Position numbers and translations under genes: made by a program. The notes beneath the pieces were generated by a model. That model was not told the origin of the DNA and did no database searches. It saw nothing but the letters and a program-made list of their open reading frames with translations. Shown here in pieces: positions 35,000 through 45,451 of a stretch of DNA of 64,000 nucleotides (position 1 is its first letter; every line of letters starts with the position of its first letter). This DNA comes from Spirodela intermedia (lineage: Eukaryota > Streptophyta > Magnoliopsida > Alismatales > Araceae), in NCBI GenBank assembly GCA_902729315.2, contig LR746273.1, positions 1,307,001-1,371,000 of the forward strand, in the 5' to 3' direction.

Positions 35000-36628
35000 A
35001 TGGCGACCCTCGCCCCGCTCTCCTTCGGTTCTTACGCCGCCCTTCTCCTCTTCCTCCTCGGCGGCGCCGCCGCGGGTGGCGGGCGGTGGAACGTCCTGGA
35101 GAGCAGCACCGGCGTGTCGGCCATGCACATGCAGCTCCTCGTCGGCGACCGCCTGGTTTTCTTCGACCGCACGGATATCGGCCCCTCGGGGCTTCCCCTC
35201 GACAGCGGCAGGTGCCGAGACGACCCCTATGACACGGCCCTCCCGCACGACTGCACTGCCCACGCCGCCGAGTACCACGTCGCCTCCGGCTCCCTCCGGC
35301 CGCTGACGCTCGCCACGGACTCCTGGTGCTCGTCGGGCACCGTCTCTGCCGCTGGGGTCCTCATCCAGACCGGCGGCTTCAACGACGGCGATCGCACCGT
35401 GCGCATGCTGCGCCCCTGCGCCGACTGCGACTGGGAGGAGAAGCCCGCCGTCCTCGCCGCCCGGCGCTGGTACGCCACCAACCAGGTTCTCCCCGATGGC
35501 CGCGCGGTCATCGTCGGTGGCCGCGCGCAATTCAACTACGAGATCTATCCCCCCTCGGCGGGGACCTCCTCCCTTCTGTATGATCTTCCCTTCCTCCGGC
35601 AGACGAGAGAAAAAGGGGAGAACAACCTCTACCCCTTCGTTCACCTCAACGTCGACGGCAACCTCTTCATATTCGCCAACAAGGACGCCATTCTGCTCGA
35701 CTACCGGAGGAACGTCATCTTGAAAACGTTCCCGCAGATGCCCGGCGGCGGCCCGCGGAATTACCCCAGCACCGGCTCCTCCGTCCTCCTCCCGCTCGGC
35801 CCCTCCGGCGCCGAAGCGGAGGTCCTGGTCTGCGGCGGCGCTCCGACGGGGTCCTTCCAGCGGGCGTGGCGCGGGGTATTCCAGCGGGCGCTGGACACAT
35901 GCGGGAGGATCAAGATCACCGATCACTCGCCGGAGTGGGCGATGGAGGAGATGCCGGTGGCGAGGGCGATGGGGGACATGATCCTCCTCCCCACCGGCGA
36001 GGTGCTCATCCTGAACGGCGTGGAGAGGGGGACTGCGGGGTGGGAGCTGGGGAGGGACCCGGTACTCAGCCCCGTCACCTACCAGTCTGATGGCACCCCT
36101 GGTTCTCGGTTCCGCGTGGAGGCCTCCGCCACCATGCCCCGAGTGTACCACTCCTCCGCCGCGCTGCTCCGCGACGGGCGGGTCCTTGTCGGCGGTAGCA
36201 ACCCGCACGCATACTACAACTTCACTGGCGTCCTCTTCCCGACGGACACCAGCTTGGAGTCCTTCTCACCGGAGTACCTGAGCGATGAGTTGGCCGCCCA
36301 CCGGCCAGTGATCCTGCCGCCGCACGCGACGGCGCTGAGCTACGGGGGCGACTTCAGCGTCAGGTTCTCGGTGGCGGCGGGGCTGGGGAAGGCCGGCGTG
36401 AGGGTGACGATGCTGGCCCCATCCTTCACGACGCATTCCTTCGCCATGAACCAGAGGCTGCTGGTGCTGGAGTCCTCCGCTGCAGCAGCCGATGAAGGGA
36501 AGGCCGCGGCCTACGAAGTGAAGGCCACGGCTCCCCGCTCGGCCAACCTCGCGCCGCCTGGTTTCTACATGCTCTTCGTCGTCAACGGCAACGTTCCCAG
36601 TGTAGGCGTCTGGGTCCACATTAAGTGA
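35000..36628 (+). CDS. Aldehyde/galactose oxidase-like protein (GLOX type), secreted
   Basis: A copper-radical oxidase of the glyoxal/galactose oxidase superfamily, extracellular, oxidising aldehydes or sugar alcohols and producing H2O2. Plant members (GLOX1/RUBY type) act in pollen or seed-coat cell walls. The 542-residue product starts with a signal peptide (hydrophobic about residues 8-25). The glyoxal-oxidase N-terminal domain runs from RWNVLESSTGVSAMHMQLL to about residue 310, with beta-propeller motifs such as GGFNDGDRTVR, LAARRWYATNQVLPDGRAVI and GGAPTGSFQRA. The C-terminal domain (about residues 430-540) holds PRVYHSSAALLRDGRVLVGG, the fungal-oxidase-like SFTTHSFAMNQRLL and PGFYMLFVVNGNVPSVGVW. 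The gene is intronless. The ATG at 35000 opens the signal peptide; the frame is also open upstream to 34907, but that extension has no targeting features. Confidence 0.93.
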   Translation: MATLAPLSFGSYAALLLFLLGGAAAGGGRWNVLESSTGVSAMHMQLLVGDRLVFFDRTDIGPSGLPLDSGRCRDDPYDTALPHDCTAHAAEYHVASGSLRPLTLATDSWCSSGTVSAAGVLIQTGGFNDGDRTVRMLRPCADCDWEEKPAVLAARRWYATNQVLPDGRAVIVGGRAQFNYEIYPPSAGTSSLLYDLPFLRQTREKGENNLYPFVHLNVDGNLFIFANKDAILLDYRRNVILKTFPQMPGGGPRNYPSTGSSVLLPLGPSGAEAEVLVCGGAPTGSFQRAWRGVFQRALDTCGRIKITDHSPEWAMEEMPVARAMGDMILLPTGEVLILNGVERGTAGWELGRDPVLSPVTYQSDGTPGSRFRVEASATMPRVYHSSAALLRDGRVLVGGSNPHAYYNFTGVLFPTDTSLESFSPEYLSDELAAHRPVILPPHATALSYGGDFSVRFSVAAGLGKAGVRVTMLAPSFTTHSFAMNQRLLVLESSAAAADEGKAAAYEVKATAPRSANLAPPGFYMLFVVNGNVPSVGVWVHIK

Positions 36629-36629
36629 C

Positions 36630-36633
<4 letters not shown>

Positions 36634-36665
<32 letters not shown>

Positions 36666-36704
36666 ACTCACTCACTCATTTATCTCTTCTGTGTGTGTGT
36701 GTGT
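36634..36704. repeat. Compound microsatellite (CT)n-(CACT)n-(GT)n
   Basis: CT tract 36634-36660, then a CACT/ACTC repeat to about 36678, then a GT tract to about 36704. It begins six bases after the GLOX stop codon, so it lies in the 3' UTR. Confidence 0.93.
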
Positions 36705-36904
36705 ATCTTTGTTTCGCCATTGATTGCAAACAATAAGGCGGGTAATGGAAACCACCAAACCCACGTTCACGGGTTCAAGTAATGCCGACGCCAAGGCGCG
36801 GCTGCGGGGAAGGGGACCGCCTGTCCGCCGCCCCCACAGGGCAGTCCCTACCGCCGCTTCGGCCACATGGCGTCACGTGCCTCACGTTGGCCGGACCTCG
36901 ACGA

Positions 36905-38921
36905 CTAATCTCGACTGGCCTTCCTTTCGACGGTTGATTTGCTGAGGACGATAACTCCCAGTATGATGAAAAGGGCGCCTGCGAGCCACTGAAACGAGAG
37001 GCGCCTAATGTTAGCAGTCCCGAAGAACGACCGGCCGAAGGTCAAAGCTTTCAGTCAACCCGACGGGCCGGGGGCCAATCTGGACAGGCCCAGAACTGGA
37101 ACCGGGGGCAATGATACATAAGAGAGTCCAGCTAGCGAATAAAAGACTGAGTGCTGGCTGTGGAGATGGCCTGTGCCCAGATCCGAACACAGTTGGGCCT
37201 CAGATCGATGGAAATATACATCAAAACATATAAGCTTATGAGATCCAGCGATGCTTACCGACCGAAGTAATAAAAAGAATAGTAACTGGTAGAATCCTCA
37301 GAAACATGGGATTTTCACGGATCAAAGCATTGACCGGAGAAACAATATGCGGAAGAATATGGCTATAGTGGGCCGCCCTCCGCCGTTTGACTTCGGCCAT
37401 AGAGGGTGATGAAATCGTCGGTCAACGCCGGCATTCTATGAAAGGCATCGCCTTGAATTGGTTTAGGCATCCACATGTGAATTACCTTGGAAGACAGAGG
37501 CTCTTCGAACAAAAAATATCCTGCTAGGCCGGAAGATAAGAAGTTTGCGGCGAAGTTTGTGACTGTGGCTTGCAATGAGGAGAGAGCCTTGAGGCTGTTG
37601 ACATAGCAACCCCACATCGTCACGTTGAAGAATATGACGAGCCCATATTTCAGAAGCTGAAAAAAAAAAAAAAACAAAAAAGAGGAGCATTCGATCATGA
37701 ACGTAGACAGAGGTGGATCATAATTACTTATCAACGCCGTTGTTCTTCGATCATCTGCAGCTAAGAGGCACGCAATGTAATAAATCACGCAAAGGATTGG
37801 AGAGAGCAGTTTTGGATTAACGAAGATAAAAAATCGAGCATATTGAACTCCGCGGCTATCCCACATTCATACAAACAGATGAATGAACGAGAGCTCAGGT
37901 TTATGCCCTTGTTTCCAAATCAGTAGTGAAAAGGAGGATGAAGAACGAGAGCAGAAGGAAGACATTCGATTGGTCTTGTTCGAAAGATACTGACTGTGAC
38001 TCTCACCCAGAACTGGATCTTGTTAGGGGTGATTTCTCTTCTCATTCCCGTGTAACCATATTGCATGAACCACTGTTTTTTTTTTTTTGCAACGTAATTT
38101 GAAGAAAAATAATCCCGCTTAGACTAGGAATGTGGTTCGGTTTCATCGGTAAAATGGCACCGTCACTAGGTTGAGTACTTATAATCATAAAGAGACAAAA
38201 TAATAGAAGCTAGAAATCTAACCCGTGGAACCAGTTATAGAGGAAAAGGATGTAGATGCAACGAGAACCGAAGCAGCGATTCGGAAAGAATTAGGAATGG
38301 ATTGGGTATGTAAAAGTGTGATTCTGGAGTTTATAGGGAAGGATTGGGAAAGACCACGGGTGATTCGGAAGAAACATTCGAGGTCCTGAAGCAGCGAGAA
38401 CCGAGGTATCGCTGACTTTGCCATGATTGCGCAGGCACAGATTGCTCAGTAGCGAGTGATAGAATAGTCCCGGACTTTGCCACGAGTAACGTGGATCGCC
38501 GGGGACGGCAGAGCCTCCGTGGTATGCTCTTAGTCTCTCATTGCGTCAACTACGAGACTAGTTGCAGAGAACCGGTGGGAAACTCACAGCCATATTATGT
38601 ATCACATGAACATATTATGTAATTTACGGAATGAGATAGCGCCGCCATTGTAGACAGAAGGAGACCTCACAGCCACTCCTCGGTGACGGAGTACCCCTAA
38701 ATCCCTAAAAATGACGTCGGATTCATCTCATCTAGATTATATAATCGAGTATTGTGCGTCGTAGATCAAACGAGGCTGGCCAGGCGATCGAACGACGGAG
38801 AGTCGGGGATGAGGCCCGGTACCTGGTTGGACACGAGTTTGGCCGATACAGCAGCAAGGGCGGCATTCAATCCGGCGATCATCGCCCACCCGTAGCCTTT
38901 CCGCCGGTCGTCGCCGTCCAT
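36905..38921 (-). CDS. TMEM42/EamA-like small membrane protein
   Basis: A small multi-pass membrane protein of the TMEM42 type, related to half of a drug/metabolite (EamA) transporter; the substrate is not known. Three minus-strand exons: 38921-38772 (MDGDDRRKGYGWAMIAGLNA...), 37656-37486 (LLKYGLVIFFNVTMWGCYVNS ... LAGYFLFEEPLSSK) and 36988-36905 (WLAGALFIILGVIVLSKSTV, then ERKASRD and stop). All introns are phase 0 with GT/AG ends, giving 405 nt or 134 residues, close to the family size. About four hydrophobic helices are visible. The last exon is only 84 nt. Its acceptor (TTTCAG) and perfect in-frame fit make it convincing. Intron 1 is about 1.1 kb. The join of exon 1 to exon 2 is the least secure part. 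Confidence 0.8.
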
Positions 38922-40783
38922 CGGGGAACCCTGCTTCGTCCAGCCTCCCGCTGCTCTCCCCCGGGATGATGGAGATCGAGATCGAGAGGAAGGGAGATAG
39001 ACGGAGAGAGAGGAGATCTCTCGGCCCCCTTCAACAGAGCCCCGTCGACTGAAGTTCAACGTCGGGCTCCTTTTCTCTCGTACACAATATACATAGTTAA
39101 TTGAGAATATTCTCATATTTATGTTCCGGAGGGACTCTCGATACCTGTCAATAAAATAATAAATCCTGATTCTAAGTTTCTTTTCTCCCTAATAATAGCT
39201 AATAATGTCGATAAATACCTTCCATTTAGCATAATTATAGTGTGGTCCTTTGAGAATAATTTCCATTAACTCCCTCCATATTTGGACCCGGGTCAAATAA
39301 AAAACTATAAGAAATAATGATGGCATATATGTAATTTCTTAGTCCATGTGATCTCTTTATATTTCATTAATTATTAGAATGAAAAATCAACCACCCATCA
39401 TCTAAAGTAACTGGTCGTTATAATTTCCGTCGTAAAAAGTCAACGATGCGTGGCCAATAAAAAGTAACACTTGACTACGACTGTGAAGCGGTTGGGGTCA
39501 GCGCCGTGCGTGGACCTGTCTACAATGAAGAACTTGTCACGGTCTGAACATGCCGTGGTCAAACCCATCGATCAAAACCGAGACTGGGCTGGGTGTTGGA
39601 GACCCAAAATCATCAACATAGAAACCCGGCCGGTCCGGATCACCGGGGTCGCCCGGGTTCTAAGGAGCCCCCTCTCAAAATCATACAATCGCAATAATGT
39701 CCACTAATATTTTCAAATCTCAGTTATATCCAAAACGAAAAACCGAGACAATCATAGAAGTCGAGCAAGGGAAGCACCCATTGGCTCCATAAATCCTTTT
39801 AATTTTTTTTATGGATTTTATCGAAAAAGTTGCCTTTAGAAGGATATATCAACAATTTACGGATACTTTTACGTGAAAAAGAAAATAGAAAGAGGAATAT
39901 ATATTTTAAGGGAATCATTTAATGGAGTATATATTTTAAGCAAAAAATTAATCATAGTTAAATTTTTTGAACGTGTTTTATTTTCGATCAGTTAATATTT
40001 TTTCCCTTTATTTCATATATACTTTCAAGGACCAAACTATCAGATGGATCTGGGGCCTTAAGTAAATTTATTTTTGTAGAGGGTATTCTCCAAGATAGAC
40101 AACAATTTCTCAACGAGCCACTCCCGTATGTCAACGACGTTTGGGAAGAGAGTCGGCCGAGAATATGACGGCGAAAGCAGGGTGAGGGTTGGATTATGCT
40201 CACCGGAGGTGAGGGAAGATCGATCGAGCGGATATGGAAGGATTCTTGTCTGCGGCGCACAGAGAGATTCACGCGTAGATGGGAAACGGCTCCCGCCCCG
40301 GGGGATTTACGCGGCATCAAATGCCAATTTAATTCACGCGTAATTACGTCGGAACAGCGGGAGTGGGGACGGAGAGAGAGAGAGATAGAGAGAGAGAGAG
40401 GATAGAATTGAGGGGGGGGGGGGGTTGGGGAGAGAGAAGCGTGAGGGAGACAGCAACAGTAGAAAAGTTCACTTCCGGGGTGCTGGGTCGCGCAAGGAGA
40501 GTCTGGGCTGGGAGGCATCCGGAAGAGCATTGTTGCCGGATTTGGAAGGGCGGTGGCGGGCAAATCCCTGTTGAATCGCTCGGCATTTGCTGCTCATTTA
40601 CTAGGAATTTCTTTCGATCCCGGTTTCCCGAAGGAAATTTTCCCGCCGGCCGCCCTAATCTTTCTTCTCCCGACTGCGGAGGCATCTCCATTTCATCGGG
40701 GTCGTAGGTGGTCTTCTTCACTGCTCATTCGTGGATTCAGGTGGCTTCTCTGGCCGGTTGGTGTGACAGTCAAAGAGGGAGGA
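38922..40783. other. Head-to-head spacer and 5' leader of the bZIP gene
   Basis: The left part is upstream of the TMEM42-like gene (minus). The middle, 39100-40080, is AT-rich and featureless. From about 40200 a leader-like region with a GA tract (about 40370-40400) and a G-homopolymer (about 40411-40423) leads to the bZIP ATG at 40784. The frame before that ATG is open from 40553, but this stretch has no recognised protein features. Confidence 0.5.
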
Positions 40784-43700
40784 ATGGAGCCGTGTGATGA
40801 GGCCCGTAACGATCTGATGCAGCGGCTTCAGTCCTCAATGGCGACGTCGTCGTCATCTCTGCCTAAGCAGGATCAGCATCCCTCCCATCAGATGCAGCAG
40901 CAGGCGCCGCCTCCGCCACCGTCGGGACAACATCCCTTCGGCAGTCGATTTGATCTACTCCATGTGTACCGTTCTGGTTCTCCTCTCAACCATTTCTCCG
41001 GCAACTTTGGTAGCGTCGACAAAACCAGTGTCACTCCATCTGTCCACAGTGGTGGTAATAATATTACCTCCGTCAGCATCATCAGCAAGCGGTCGGCAGG
41101 TATCCCTCCAACCTCTCCTTACTCCCAGACGCCAGCCACTGCGTCCTCCCGATCCCCGACTCAGCAGTCAGGCCTGCCGAGCTTCAGTCATGGTCCATTC
41201 CACACCAGATCTTTATCCCAACCAGCCTCGCTCTACGCCTCGGATTTGTTGCCTCCGCTTAGTCCCTCGCAGTACCGTGATTCACCATCTGCCACCGTCG
41301 CCTGCGATCCAATGTCCACAGATATGCCCACGGAGAACAGAGATATCAAGTGCCAATCAACCACGCCCCCCCCGGGACCTTTCTCTAGGTCCATTCCTAG
41401 TCGGACGGGTGACAGTCTCCCACCTCGGAAGGCCCACCGGCGCTCGCATAGTGATATCCCCTTCGGGTTTTCCCAGGGTTCTTTCTCCTCTGTCTTCTCT
41501 CCTTTGACTCAGAGGCCACAAGGGTATCTTGAGAGATTCTTGTCTGTTGTGGATAACGCCGGATCAGTCGGCAAGCAGAGAGAGGGACAGTTCGTGAAGC
41601 AGGAATTAGACTGGGATCGGGATTTGGACAGCAGTGCAGAAGGCACGGTGGAGCGGAAGTCAGAAGGGGATGCTGGGGACGATCTGTTTAGTGCATTCAT
41701 GAACTTGGACAATCTCGATGCCCTCAACTCCTCTGGAACTGAAGACAAACGTGAAGATATGGATAGCAGGGCTAGCGGCACCAAAACAAATGGTGCTGAC
41801 AGCAGCGAGAATGAAGCTGAGAGCAGCGTCAATGAGAGTGGCGGTAGATCACTACCACAGAAGGTGAAGACCTCTCCCTCGTTGGAGAAGGAGGGATCAA
41901 AACGAAGTGCTGCTGGAGATCCTGATTTGAATATCAGTGCTTCAAGACATTCTCGAAGTATTTCAATGGATAGCTTCATGGAGAAGATGAATTTTGGGGA
42001 CGAGTCGCCAAAGTTGCCTCCATGCCCGGGAATTAGGCAGGGGCAGCATTCGCACACTAATTCCTTGGACGGAACTTCCAGTAATTTCAGTTTGGACTTG
42101 GCTAATGGAGAATTTAGTGGGGTAGAACTTAAGAAGATAATGGCAAATGAGAAGCTCGCCGAGATCGCCTTAACTGATCCAAAACGTGCTAAGAGGTATC
42201 TCATATTTATCAATATTTCTTGATCCAGTAAACAAGACTTTGGTAGTTTCTGTCTGCTGATATTGCTTCTAACTTTCTGGTTTTAGGATATTAGCCAACC
42301 GGCAGTCAGCTGCTCGGTCAAAGGAACGCAAATTGAGATACATATCAGAATTAGAACACAAGGTGCAGATTCTGCAGACGGAAGCTACGACTTTGTCTGC
42401 ACAGCTTACGATGTTACAGGTAGTTCACATGGGAAAGTTGAATTTTACTATTTCCTCCAAGTAATGGAAACTGTAATGCGGCTGACACTGCCTCCCTCTG
42501 CCCCTGAAAAACAGAGAGACTCAGCTGATCTGACCAGTCAAAATAATGAACTCAAATTTCGTCTTCAGGCCATGGAGCAGCAGGCACGGCTTAGAGATGG
42601 TAACTAATTCTATTTCACAATCCGCTCAATGTTTTCATTTGAAATTATTACAACTTCTTTTTGTACCTTGACAACTGGTAATATGTGATTTCGGAGAACC
42701 CTTCGTTTTAAATTGGTTGACTGTTTTCTAGTTATTTTCAACTCCCCTCATTTATTACTACCAATGAAAGATCATCCCATTGTCCACTATCATGCAAGCC
42801 TGTGGCATAGTTTTTGTGGCTCGAGGAAACGACCTTTTTTTAATTTTCGTAAATAATGTCATATTTGGTTGTAGGATATGAATCGTTATTTTTTCTCATA
42901 TTTTGTCTCTACACACGAAGCAGTGACATTTTCTTTAAATAAAAGTCTTCTCGATGCTTTGTTTTGTTACTCCTCAGGTTTGGTGATCTGATAAGAATGG
43001 AGCCTTATCTTCATTCTTCCTTATCTAATTTTCTTACGGTTGGATATTATTGATTCTTTTATTCTGATTAGCAATTTATGCACATCTACATGTTTGACAA
43101 TAAGGCAATTAATCTTTTCATCGTTTTTCATGTTGTTTAGCTTTGGTTTGATATTCATAATAGTTCAATGCTTCCAAGGATACAGGAATCAGGAGTCATA
43201 TTGCCTCAAGGCAGAAAGCGTCTCACCTGTACTCCCATTTCTGCAATTTGGCTTGTCAATTTTGTTCATTTTAGTGTTTGATGTGTAGAAACTCCAACGG
43301 GAGAACGCTGGCTAAACTCTGAGGCTTTCAGAGAAGTTGTTGGCTTGCTACATTTTTTTTATATATGAAAATGATGCGAAAGATGAAAAATACGAACAAC
43401 CATGAAACGATGATATTTTCGAGGTTTCTGACGGTGGATTTCCCTATCCCTTCTTGGAAATTCCCTCACTCATGTGGGCTTCTCTTTTCAAGGGTTGGGG
43501 AATTTTGGGGGCCTGCATCCAGCCTTCAATGTCCTAACAAGAACCCATGTTACTTGATTATGTCCTCACTAGAGTCTCACATCTCAGGAAATGCAGAAAT
43601 ATCCTCAGTTTATACTCAAAGCTTAAGTGGCCTAACATGTTAGCTATGTGTTTGTCTTTTCCAATCTACATGACCTTTGTTACGGGTTGTTGTTTGCCCG

Positions 43701-44772
43701 TAGATAGGAAGTTGAAGCTCCTCTACGTACAGTCATAATAGTGCTTGATGGAAAAGTGGGGCCTGATCTGGGCATATTAATTTTTTTTAGGACGTAAAAA
43801 ATGTATTTATTGATTTTTCTTTCTCGAAAGGCCCCTATCCTTGTTATGTATAGAGGCTCCTCCACAATTCCAGATTCCTAGGTTGATTTCAGACAGCCAA
43901 CAATGCTAGAGGAACACTGCCTGCTGGTTGAAGATCTAATATGGAGCCAAGGTAGGAGGAACAATAACATCTCCTTGGTAGGGTTGCTCGAACTGGCTTA
44001 CAAGCAATAGATGATGGAACTAATTTGGGGTCGATTTCCACGAAGAGAATCTTTGATTTTTTGCTTGAATAGATCAACTAATTTATGCCTTTTTATTAGC
44101 TTTTGGAGTGTTCCATATGTAGAACTCTAATCCATTGTGGGATTGTGCGGATGGGGTGTGCGTTTCCTTGAGACCTTTTAATGGGAGTAATTCTCTGTTA
44201 CACCACAGACCAGGAGGAGAGCTTCCGATACAACTGTTCTTTTTATCCTTCATTTCTACGTTGAACAAAATAATGAATTAATTTATTATGTCACTCACAC
44301 GGAATTTCCATTTGGGGTATAAATATAGGGGGCATATCCTCTTCCCATAGGAAAAAAAAAGGTTCTTGAGAAATTGCTATCATGATTTATATCTCGCCAG
44401 TAGGGTTTCAACGCATCATCATCATCATCATCATCTCATGTCCTTATCCAACGTTGTGCAGCTCTGAACGAGGCCCTGACCGGGGAGGTCCAGAGGCTGA
44501 AACTCGCCACCCGAGAGATGGGTGATGGAAACCCACCTGGCAACCTGAACCAGCACCTCTCATTGAACCCTCAGCTCTTCCAACTGCACCAGCATCAGCA
44601 GCAGCAGCAGCAGTCCACCCAGCTGCCCATCTATCAATTGCAGCGCCAGCAGCAGCAGCAGCAGCAACAGCAGCAACAGCAGCAACATCAGCAAGAGCAG
44701 AATCATCAGAGGCAGCAGCAGCAGCAGCAGCAGCAGGAGAGCTCTCCTGTGGCAAAATGTGAAGCAAACTAG
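40784..44772 (+). CDS. Group I bZIP transcription factor (bZIP29/30-like) with poly-Gln tail
   Basis: A 646-residue bZIP factor. Exons: 40784-42195, 42287-42419, 42515-42599 and 44462-44772; frame and GT/AG ends agree. The first 460 residues are Ser/Pro/Gln-rich with family motifs such as [28 protein letters not shown] and [17 protein letters not shown]. The basic region [20 protein letters not shown], at about residues 462-482, has Lys instead of Arg at the N-x7-R/K position, the group I hallmark (VIP1, RF2a/b, bZIP29/30). The Leu zipper runs to about residue 560. After it come two poly-Gln blocks from mixed CAG/CAA codons (about 44596-44615 and 44646-44740). Group members act in cell-wall, vascular and osmotic or touch responses. 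The SRS/RSIS motifs resemble the phosphorylation/14-3-3 sites known in VIP1-type proteins. Confidence 0.92.
42600..44461 (+). other. Long last intron of the bZIP gene
   Basis: 1862 bp of AT-rich sequence. An (ATC/CAT)n trinucleotide repeat (about 44413-44435) lies just before the acceptor. No open frame with a recognised domain. Confidence 0.8.
44596..44740 (+). repeat. Coding CAG/CAA repeats (poly-Gln) in the bZIP gene
   Basis: Two Gln-coding blocks with mixed CAG and CAA codons broken by His/Glu/Asn, in the terminal exon. The CAA interruptions tend to stabilise such tracts. Confidence 0.95.
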
Positions 44773-45451
44773 CATCTCAGAAGAAGATCAACGTCCAGTG
44801 TGGGAAATGCAGCGTCTCTCTGCACCATCTGCTGCTCATTTCGTTCTATATTCATATGGTTCTCCTCTGGCCTGTGGGATTTTAGCTTGAGTTGTGGTTT
44901 GTATTAATTATTTTGCAAGTAGGGGAGTTATTTTATTTATTCGTGGAACTGTCCTTCAGGGAGTGTCTCATTTTAGACAGGGCCATATCCTTCTCTCTCT
45001 CTCTCTCTCTCTAGAAATATCCCTTTCCCTTTCCCTTTCCCTTTCTGTCTATTCATTTTATTAATTACTTTGTAACTAAATGTGTGTTCTGTGTCTCGCT
45101 GCTTCGTTTATTTGCACATAAACCCTTGCAGTTATTATTTTTTAATTCTGCGTCCTACCATTGTGGGCTTCCCCCGACTTTTCGGGGCCTTCCTTACCGG
45201 ATCTTGGGCCCGGTGTGTCCTGTCCCGTGCTGGGGCCATGAAGTGTTGGTAAATCTAGCGTGGAATCTGTCGGTTAAGATCGGATCGGATCAGAGGTGGA
45301 GGGATCGGTCTGGGTTTATCGGGTCGGGCAGTTTACGGTTTACCCGAACCTGATGTTTGTTGGTGCGATCCGAAACAGAACTGAAACCCTCAAACCCCTC
45401 TCTGATCGGTCCCTCTCTCTCGACCTTGCTGCCGCTGTGTCCTTCTCTGGC
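44773..45451 (+). promoter_or_regulatory. bZIP 3' flank and DUS3-like promoter/leader
   Basis: Includes a CT tract at about 44993-45013, directly followed by a (CCCTTT)n hexamer repeat at about 45021-45044, and GGGCC elements at about 45186-45215 (site II type) about 250 bp before the DUS3-like ATG. No separate gene is seen. Confidence 0.5.

Noticed and set aside
34997-36208. 403-residue open frame antisense to the GLOX gene
   Set aside because: It is a shadow of a very GC-rich coding sequence. The sense frame has a signal peptide and clear oxidase motifs, while the antisense translation is Gly/Glu/Arg-rich with no domain.
45018-45046. CCCTTT hexamer repeat resembling telomeric DNA
   Set aside because: The plant telomere unit is CCCTAAA; this is a short pyrimidine microsatellite next to a CT tract.
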